A stretch of 54,167 bases of DNA, taken from contig CAMOIJ010000001.1 of NCBI GenBank assembly GCA_946615865.1, positions 99,640-153,806 of the forward strand. Direction: 5' to 3'. The notes beneath the pieces were generated by a model, which had not been told where the DNA came from, made no database searches, and saw only the letters and a program-made list of their open reading frames with translations. This document shows, piece by piece, positions 48,477 through 54,167 of the stretch. The translations under genes and the position numbers were made by a program. Positions within the stretch are counted from its first letter, which is position 1, and every line of letters starts with the position of its first letter. The DNA comes from an uncultured Lachnospiraceae bacterium (GTDB lineage: Bacteria > Bacillota > Clostridia > Lachnospirales > Lachnospiraceae).

Positions 48477-49445
48477 TTACATGGTAAACTGTATGAAACA
48501 AAATACGGCGTAAATCGCCAGCAGTATGATTCCCTGGGCACGGGTCAGCTTGCCGCGGATGAGGGTAGGAACCGTCAGGATGGTCATGACGAGCAGCATG
48601 ACCGGGATCTCCAGGATCAGGCTGGCATTGTGCCCCATGAACACCGCGCTCTTGGGCACGTCAAAGGGAGCAAGAGTTACAGAAACGCCGCTGACCAGCA
48701 CCAGGTTGAATACATTGGCGCCTATGACATTTCCGAGGGAAAGTGCTCCGTGCCCCTTGAGCAGGGATGTGATCGCCGTGACCAGTTCAGGAAGGCTGGT
48801 TCCCAGCGCCACAAAAGTAAGAGCGATGACCGACTCCGGAACGCCCAAAGCCTGCGCGATCAGTGTTCCGTTTTCCACCAGGAGATTGGCGCCGACTGCG
48901 ATCAGGGCTGCTCCCAGCACAAGAAGGATCAGGATCTTGCCCATCGACATGTCTTCTTCATGCTCTTCTTCCTCTTCCGGGGCAGGCTGAGGGCTGTTCT
49001 TCATGGACCGGACATTGACGATCATGTAGCACACGAATACCGCCAGCATGATAAAGCCCATAGGTCTTGTAAAGCGTCCCATCGCATAGGCCGCGATGCA
49101 GTAGATTGCCGCGGCTACATAGAAGAATGCCACCGGCACTTTCAATGTTTTGGGATCTGCGGGGCCGGGATGCACTGCAATGGTGATCGCCGCGATCAGA
49201 GCTGTATTGCATATTACGGAGCCGATCGCGTTACCGTAAGCGATCTCGCCGTGACCGGACAGAGCCGACATTGTGGAGACCATGACTTCCGGAAGCGTAG
49301 TTCCGATGGAAACGACTGTCGCGCCGATCAGCAGCTCGGGCAGATTGAATTTCCTTGCCAGCGCGCTGGCGCCGTCCACGAACCAGTCGCCGCCCTTGAT
49401 AAGACAGACAAGACCAATGATGAATAAGACAACGGGTTTGATCAT
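48477..49445 (-). CDS. Na+/Ca2+ exchanger (CaCA family, YrbG type)
   Basis: 322 residues with ten or eleven membrane segments in two homologous halves. The alpha repeats are visible: GATVVSIGTTLPEVMVSTMS with EIAYGNAIGSVICNTALIAA, and LTFVALGTSLPELVTAITS with LSLGNVIGANVFNLVLVSG. An acidic loop (EEEEEHEED) at about 155-165 divides the halves and may bind calcium. It likely extrudes Ca2+ in exchange for Na+ or H+. Confidence 0.95.
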   Translation of the reverse strand: MIKPVVLFIIGLVCLIKGGDWFVDGASALARKFNLPELLIGATVVSIGTTLPEVMVSTMSALSGHGEIAYGNAIGSVICNTALIAAITIAVHPGPADPKTLKVPVAFFYVAAAIYCIAAYAMGRFTRPMGFIMLAVFVCYMIVNVRSMKNSPQPAPEEEEEHEEDMSMGKILILLVLGAALIAVGANLLVENGTLIAQALGVPESVIALTFVALGTSLPELVTAITSLLKGHGALSLGNVIGANVFNLVLVSGVSVTLAPFDVPKSAVFMGHNASLILEIPVMLLVMTILTVPTLIRGKLTRAQGIILLAIYAVFCFIQFTM

Positions 49446-49516
49446 AGTTTGTTTTACCTCTTAAAAAAATGCATTTATCCGGTAAACACCGCCTTCACAG
49501 GCGGCTTCCGGCATGT

Positions 49517-50551
49517 TCACAGTTTATCGGCGATCGCCTGCAGATAGGGGCGGGCCTCTTCGCCGGCGATGCCGTAATCCTTTTCCTTGTAATTCCAGAG
49601 AGCACGGCCGATCTTATACATTTCAAACACCTCGTGGATGTCCGTCAGCCAGCGCACCGCGTCTTCCCGGTTCGCACGGTCAATGACGCCGTACTCGCCG
49701 CAGTAAAGCGGGATATCCCTCTCTTCTGCTGTCTTGAGCGCGGGCTCGAACAGTCCGGTAAAGAATTCGGTGCCGATCGGCCTGATGTCCTCGTTAAAGA
49801 TCGTGTATGTACAGGAGGGATCCACTATTTTGGTCGCTTCGCGGTACTCCTCCACCGTCTTGGGATAGCCGATGCGGAAGTCCAAAGGCATTCCATCCAC
49901 CCAGTAAGCTCCCTGATGAGTGAAGATAAAGGGCTCATAGCAGTGGAATGTATATGCGACTTTGCGGTCCGGCGTATCGGCCAGGAAAGGCACGGCGGTG
50001 ACGGCATTGTAGAACACTCCGCCGAAGATCACCCAGGTGTCCGGCGCGAACTCACGGATCGCCTCGATCGCCCGCAGCGCGATGTCGTTCCAGAGATCTT
50101 TGACCTCTACCGCCACAATCTCGTTGAGCAGCTCATAGGCTACGACGTCCGTATCCTCGCAGTAACGCTTCGCGATAGTGCGCCACATGTCCAGAAAACG
50201 CTTCTGGCGGCCGGGATCCGTGAAGAAGATCGTCTTGTCGTCCTTGTCCAGCGGGTCAAAGGAGTACCCGTAAGTCTTGTGGATATCCAATATCATATGC
50301 AGGCCATTTTCCCTGCACCACCGCACACAGTTGTCGATATACTGATATCCTTCCTCAACAGGTTCGCCGTCTTCCGTCTCTATGACCGTGTAATCCACCG
50401 GTACGCGGACATGGTCGAGGCCCAGCCCCGCGATGCGCCGAATGTCATCTTCAGTGATAAAGGTGTCAAAGTGCTCCTTTGTCGGAGCGTCGAACTGGGA
50501 GAGCCAGCCGCCGAGATTGACGCCTCTCATATATCCATCCATTCCCCTCAT
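49517..50551 (-). CDS. GH5-family glycoside hydrolase (cellulase-like), cytoplasmic
   Basis: 344 residues. GH5 hallmarks: MRGVNLGGWLSQ, LDHVRVPVDYTVIE, ILDIHKTYGYSFD, acid/base YELLNE and nucleophile LYCGEYGV. No signal peptide, so it acts on imported beta-glucan or glucomannan oligosaccharides. Of three near in-frame ATGs, the first at 50551 has the AGGGGG ribosome site. It lies on its own between the exchanger and the SGNH esterase. Confidence 0.92.
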   Translation of the reverse strand: MRGMDGYMRGVNLGGWLSQFDAPTKEHFDTFITEDDIRRIAGLGLDHVRVPVDYTVIETEDGEPVEEGYQYIDNCVRWCRENGLHMILDIHKTYGYSFDPLDKDDKTIFFTDPGRQKRFLDMWRTIAKRYCEDTDVVAYELLNEIVAVEVKDLWNDIALRAIEAIREFAPDTWVIFGGVFYNAVTAVPFLADTPDRKVAYTFHCYEPFIFTHQGAYWVDGMPLDFRIGYPKTVEEYREATKIVDPSCTYTIFNEDIRPIGTEFFTGLFEPALKTAEERDIPLYCGEYGVIDRANREDAVRWLTDIHEVFEMYKIGRALWNYKEKDYGIAGEEARPYLQAIADKL

Positions 50552-50698
50552 AGTAACCCCCTGTGGCTATCTTCAAGTCTTACTGAAACACTGCGGGACA
50601 CGCTGTCTATGAAACCGCTCTATTCTCCATTATAGGAAACTGCGGGATCAAAGTATATTGGCATGTCCAACATTTTTCTGTTCAAAACAGACTGTTTT

Positions 50699-51319
50699 TC
50701 AAGTAATCTCTCTCATGATCTCTGTCATTTCTTCAGCAAATGTCTCATGCCCTTTTTCCGACAGGTGCACTGCGTCGAAGGCAAAATCCAGATCCCAGGA
50801 AGACGCGTCCGCAAACAGGTATCCTTTGCGCGCCGCGAGTTCTCTGTAGAGCTGTGTCATTTTCTTTCCCTGGCTTCGGTATCTCTCCGCATAAGAGCGG
50901 TCTCCGCTCACGTAGGAGGCGTCAAAAGACAGATCCGTCAGTTCGATCCCTGGCGGTGCGATGAGCAGGATCCGCGGGATCCCGAGTTCCTGCACTGCGT
51001 CGAGCAGCACCTCCATCTCTCGCGCGCTCCGCTCCGCGTCAGGATGCAGCGTTCCCAGAATGTCGTTCGTGCCGAGCATGACCGCAAACAGATCGAGCGG
51101 CATTTCCGCGCGCACCCGGTCCGCCAGAAACCGGACGGCCTTTCCCGGCTTCGGGATCACCCGTCCGGGCATACCGTCAACCTTGATCTCCCACTCCCCT
51201 GTAAACCTGTCCTTCAAAATGCCGGTCCAACGATGCTGCCACGGATAGCGTCCGGTGAGATAATCCGCCGGATCATATCCGAATGTATTGGAATCTCCGT
51301 AAAAAAACGCCTTTTTCAC
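50699..51319 (-). CDS. SGNH/GDSL-family esterase
   Basis: 206 residues from the GTG at 51319, which has GGGAGGAAG upstream; an upstream in-frame ATG at 51373 would overlap a terminator and lacks a ribosome site. Blocks: FFYGDSNTFGYDP (nucleophile Ser), DGMPGRVIP (oxyanion Gly), MLGTNDILG (Asn) and the C-terminal D-A-V-H-L-S-E-K-G-H (catalytic Asp/His). Such enzymes deacetylate sugars or act as lysophospholipases; next to glycanases, deacetylation of oligosaccharides is plausible. No signal peptide. Confidence 0.92.
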   Translation of the reverse strand: MKKAFFYGDSNTFGYDPADYLTGRYPWQHRWTGILKDRFTGEWEIKVDGMPGRVIPKPGKAVRFLADRVRAEMPLDLFAVMLGTNDILGTLHPDAERSAREMEVLLDAVQELGIPRILLIAPPGIELTDLSFDASYVSGDRSYAERYRSQGKKMTQLYRELAARKGYLFADASSWDLDFAFDAVHLSEKGHETFAEEMTEIMREIT

Positions 51320-51333
51320 TATGCTTCCTCCCC

Positions 51334-51370
51334 AAAAAGAGGAGACAGCAGGTCGCCCTCTGTCTCCTCT
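51334..51370 (-). terminator. Terminator after the ManA-ROK gene
   Basis: Stem AGAGGAGACAG/CTGTCTCCTCT with an 11-nt loop; leftward followed by T5. Confidence 0.88.
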
Positions 51371-51379
51371 CAATAACCT

Positions 51380-53230
51380 TTACAGATTCGCCGCTCCGAT
51401 CATGCCCGCATTGCTGCCGAGCTCTGCAGCCGCGATCTCCGGGATCTTGCCGTTAACGCCGCCGAAGCAGTCTCTCTCCATGATCTCGCGGATCGGTCCG
51501 ATCATGGTCTGGGCGTATTCGCTCATGGCGCCGCCAAGCAGGATCAGCTGCGGCCGGAACATGTTGACGATGTTGACAATGCCGGTCCCCAGCATTTCTT
51601 CATACTGCTGCACGGTTTCCTGCAGATCGATATTTCCTTTTGAAGCTCCCCTGAAGATCTCCTCCGGTTTCATCTTGCGGCCTGTGGCTTCCTCTGCCGA
51701 GCGCTGCAGCGCGGGTACCGATACATAAGCTTCAAGGCAGCCCTTTCTGCCGCAGGTGCATCGTCTTCCGTTCACGCGTACAACCTGGTGTCCGACTTCG
51801 CTGCCGCCCATGATGCCGCCCTCAAAGACCTGGCCTCCCAGGATAATGCCGCCGCCGACGCCGCCGCCGAGAGTGAACATGACAACATCGGAGTAGTCCT
51901 TGCCGGCGCCTGCCACCGCTTCGCCCAAGGCCGCGCAGTCCGCGTCATTCGCTATGCGGACCGGGCAGGGGATAACACGCCCGAGTTCCTTTACCAGATC
52001 CACATCCCTCCAGCGCAGGTTGTTGGAATAGATCACTTTTCCTTCGCGCCTGTCGATGGTTCCGGGAACGCCTGCGCCAACGCCAATGCACTGATCCAGC
52101 GGGATCTCCTGCTCTTTTAGAAGATCCAGTGTCGCCTGCGCCACTTCGTCGATAAACTCCGAAGCATCCTTCACCACATCCGTGGGGAAAGTGCGCATCG
52201 CGATGATCTGCTGGTGGTCGTTTACCAGTCCGATCTGCGTCTCGGTGCTGCCAATGATGACGCCCGCACGGATCGGGCTTGCTTTCTCGCGGATCGTGGT
52301 GAGCAGAGCGTCGCATCTCCCCTCGATCTGCCAGTCGCCGCTGCCTGCTGCCAGGAAGAAGCTGTCTCCTTTGCGGTAGGATACCGACTCGCCCTTGCAG
52401 CTGATCTTGCCTTCGCCGTCCAGGATCAGAATGCTCAGGAAGGATTCTCCCGTAACAGTTCCCTGCATGCGGTATGTGAGTCTTCCGTCCAGGTTCAGTT
52501 TGTCGACTGTAAAGTAGTCGCAGTCCGCCACATGCGGGTACTCGCTGCCGCTCTTAATGATCGGAACGCGGCTGGTCACCGCCAGAGCCTTCTCGATGTG
52601 CAGGTCGCGCTTCTTGCCGTCCTTGCCGACGCGGCCGTAATCGTACACGCGATAGGTTACATTGGAGTTCTGCTGGATCTCGGCGATCAGGATCCCCTTG
52701 CCGATCGCGTGAAGGGTGCCGGACTCGATGAACAGGACGTCGCCCTTTTTCACGGGGACAGCGTTGAGCACCTCAAGCAGTGTGTTCTCCTCGATCCTCT
52801 TAGCGAATTCTTCCCTTGTGATCTCCTGTTTGAAGCCGTAATACAGGAATGCGCCTTCCTCGGCGTCGAGAACGTACCACATCTCTGTTTTGCCATACTG
52901 GCCTTCGTTCTGAAGCGCGAATCCGTTGCTCGGGTGGACCTGGATCGACAGGTTGTCCTTCGCGTCGATGAACTTGGTCAAAATAGGGAACTCCCGGAAT
53001 CTGCGGCAATGGGTTCCAAGCACTTCCATCCCCTCTGCCTCAAGATACTCCCGAAGGGATTTTCCCTTGTAGGGTCCGTTCATGATCATGGACGGGCCGT
53101 CAGGATGACAGGAAAGCTCCCACGCCTCTGCGAGGATGTCTCCTTCATATTCAACATTATACTCATCTACCAGTCTGTGCCCGCCCCACAGATAGTCCTT
53201 GCAGGCCGGTTTTAATTTCAGAATACTCAT
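51380..53230 (-). CDS. Mannose-6-phosphate isomerase fused to ROK-family sugar kinase
   Basis: 616 residues from the ATG at 53230 (GAGGTGGGG upstream). Residues 1-310 are a class I phosphomannose isomerase with zinc ligands in QVHPSNG, GKTEMWYVLD and IESGTLHAIGKG. Residues 320-616 are a ROK kinase: glycine loop VIIGSTETQIGLV, GAGVPGTID, catalytic NDADCAALGE, GGGVGGGIILGGQ, GSEVGHQVV and the zinc motif C-T-C-G-R-K-G-C-L-E-A-Y. Together they could turn mannose into fructose 6-phosphate in one polypeptide; if the kinase prefers glucose the fusion is less obvious. No stop or frameshift separates the parts. Confidence 0.93.
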   Translation of the reverse strand: MSILKLKPACKDYLWGGHRLVDEYNVEYEGDILAEAWELSCHPDGPSMIMNGPYKGKSLREYLEAEGMEVLGTHCRRFREFPILTKFIDAKDNLSIQVHPSNGFALQNEGQYGKTEMWYVLDAEEGAFLYYGFKQEITREEFAKRIEENTLLEVLNAVPVKKGDVLFIESGTLHAIGKGILIAEIQQNSNVTYRVYDYGRVGKDGKKRDLHIEKALAVTSRVPIIKSGSEYPHVADCDYFTVDKLNLDGRLTYRMQGTVTGESFLSILILDGEGKISCKGESVSYRKGDSFFLAAGSGDWQIEGRCDALLTTIREKASPIRAGVIIGSTETQIGLVNDHQQIIAMRTFPTDVVKDASEFIDEVAQATLDLLKEQEIPLDQCIGVGAGVPGTIDRREGKVIYSNNLRWRDVDLVKELGRVIPCPVRIANDADCAALGEAVAGAGKDYSDVVMFTLGGGVGGGIILGGQVFEGGIMGGSEVGHQVVRVNGRRCTCGRKGCLEAYVSVPALQRSAEEATGRKMKPEEIFRGASKGNIDLQETVQQYEEMLGTGIVNIVNMFRPQLILLGGAMSEYAQTMIGPIREIMERDCFGGVNGKIPEIAAAELGSNAGMIGAANL

Positions 53231-53416
53231 GCCCCACCTCGTATCGCGCACTATTTTACACTGCTTCGGTATTGATCTGACTGTTTGCAGACATTCTCAT
53301 ACAGAATAATAGTAGCTATATTCTGACAACAAATCAAGCGCGGTATCACACCTTAAATATTTACCATTGCGGCATCCTTTCAGGATTATGTACTATAAAA
53401 AAGAACATAAACCCGA

Positions 53417-53466
53417 GGCGCCGTTAATTAAAAAGAGAGTGCAGCGGCGCCGTTATTACGGCACTC
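53417..53466 (+). promoter_or_regulatory. Leader with overlapping stems (pseudoknot-capable) before the cupin gene
   Basis: GGCGCCG (53417-53423) pairs with CGGCGCC (53445-53451), and GAGTGC (53437-53442), inside that loop, pairs with GCACTC (53461-53466). The two stems interlock as an H-type pseudoknot, 4 nt before the cupin ribosome site. Confidence 0.5.
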
Positions 53467-53484
53467 CCGACAGAGGTATATCTT

Positions 53485-53823
53485 ATGAAAAACGACAGAT
53501 GGGTATATTACAAAGACGTAAAGCCGCAGGATATGGGAGGCGGAGTCACCCGCCGCGTTCTGGCTTATTCGGATGATCTGATGGTAGTAGAGAACACCTT
53601 CGAGAAAGGCGCCGTCGGATCCCTCCATCATCACCCTCACACACAGATCACCTATGTGGCGAGCGGCGCTTTCGAGTTCGAGATCGACGGCGTAAAGAAT
53701 GTCGTAAGAAAAGGCGACACAATGCTCAAGACCAATGACGTCATCCATGGCTGCGTGTGTCTGGAAGCCGGCGTTCTGCTGGATATCTTCAATCCCTACC
53801 GGAAAGACTTTGTAGAGGACTAA
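53485..53823 (+). CDS. Single-domain cupin protein
   Basis: 112 residues. Cupin metal motif 1 is GSLHHHPHTQITYVASGAFE (His cluster and Glu), motif 2 is KGDTMLKTNDVIHGCVC (His). Such small cupins act as pectin-degradation KdgF-like proteins, isomerases or regulators. The DMGGGVTRRVLAYSDDLMVV opening is reminiscent of KdgF, which linearises uronates; this would fit the pectin genes, but it is only a suggestion. AGAGG ribosome site with an unusual leader upstream. Confidence 0.88.
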   Translation: MKNDRWVYYKDVKPQDMGGGVTRRVLAYSDDLMVVENTFEKGAVGSLHHHPHTQITYVASGAFEFEIDGVKNVVRKGDTMLKTNDVIHGCVCLEAGVLLDIFNPYRKDFVED

Positions 53824-53855
53824 GACGCGTCACCAAAAGCCGTTCAGATTCTGAG

Positions 53856-54038
53856 TTAACTGTGACGTTTAATGGGCACTGCCCGTTCAGCCATCGCTTT
53901 CTCAATTTCTTCAGTGCTCCAGCCTGCTCTCTCCATGCCTGTCGGACAATTCGGGGCAGAGAGGGGGCAGTTGCTGCGGCAGCCGCCGCAAAAACCGGTG
54001 GTCTCATCCGCTGTATTCTTATTAATATCTTTATTCAT
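53856..54038 (-). CDS. Small Cys-rich protein of unknown function
   Basis: 60 residues with GGAGAT ribosome site 5 nt before the ATG. Four cysteines in the pattern G-F-C-G-G-C-x3-N-C-P-x4-P-N-C-P suggest metal or Fe-S binding. The rest is a short amphipathic C-terminal helix (STEEIEKAMAERA). No family recognised. Confidence 0.6.
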   Translation of the reverse strand: MNKDINKNTADETTGFCGGCRSNCPLSAPNCPTGMERAGWSTEEIEKAMAERAVPIKRHS

Positions 54039-54167
54039 TGCTATCTCCTGTTACACCGTTTCCTGGTCTTCTTGAATTGTATCAGACACTTTGTTCGATA
54101 TCAAATATGTTGTGGCAATTCCTTTCCAAAGAAACGTCGTGCCAAAAAAGAGACGCAGAACGTGTTA

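Overview
The window looks like chromosome from a gut-type Firmicute, most likely a Lachnospiraceae-like Clostridium relative. This is an inference from Shine-Dalgarno sites of the AGGAGG type, moderately high GC, many sugar ABC transporters and glycosidases, lipoproteins with Gly/Ser-rich linkers, DUF4349, LysM and ECF sigma modules, and gene pairs typical of that family. No rRNA, tRNA, CRISPR array, transposase or phage gene was recognised.

Layout. 1-3.6 kb: the end of a pectin/oligosaccharide locus (LplB-type ABC permease running off the left edge, a small membrane protein overlapping it, a pectin methylesterase) and an iron-sulphur aldo/keto reductase. 3.7-8.1 kb: LysM protein, YbaK-type tRNA editing protein, membrane-anchored HAD phosphatase, radical SAM protein. 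8.1-9.7 kb: a three-gene hipB-hipS-hipT toxin-antitoxin operon with four regularly spaced operators. 10.2-17.8 kb: lactonase, GH32 sucrase with an HD hydrolase, DUF3298-like lipoprotein, YgiQ radical SAM. 17.8-19.6 kb: an AT-richer PD-(D/E)XK-like nuclease gene with a 62-nt-periodic palindromic array on each side; a third array lies at 11.37-11.72 kb. 19.6-24.4 kb: phosphodiesterase, YfbR, PepT, K+ channel, histidine phosphatase. 24.4-25.1 kb: two related, multi-helix palindromic elements that look like a structured RNA family.

25.1-27.7 kb: ECF sigma / membrane anti-sigma-like / DUF4349 operon. 27.8-30.2 kb: an 795-residue adenosine-deaminase-like protein with a C-terminal Rossmann/SLOG-like domain. 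30.4-39.1 kb: a maltodextrin-type regulon (LacI regulator, ABC binding protein and two permeases, YesL, MalQ, alpha-glucosidase) with two matching LacI-type operators. 39.3-42.8 kb: QueT and a membrane-bound circularly permuted GH3 protein with altered active-site motifs. 42.9-46.7 kb: PhoB/PhoR-like two-component system followed by a Na+/phosphate cotransporter with a PhoU tail, preceded by a Pho-box-like repeat. 46.8-47.2 kb: tandem repeats. 47.3-54.1 kb: paired chromate transporter halves, Na+/Ca2+ exchanger, GH5 glycanase, SGNH esterase, a mannose-6-phosphate isomerase fused to a ROK sugar kinase, a cupin and a small Cys-rich protein.

The genes together describe a saccharolytic anaerobe: extracellular oligosaccharides (maltodextrins, pectin fragments, sucrose, beta-glucans) are imported by ABC systems and processed in the cytoplasm. 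The most unusual material is non-coding: the 62-nt palindromic arrays around the nuclease gene, and the paired structured elements at 24.5-25.1 kb.
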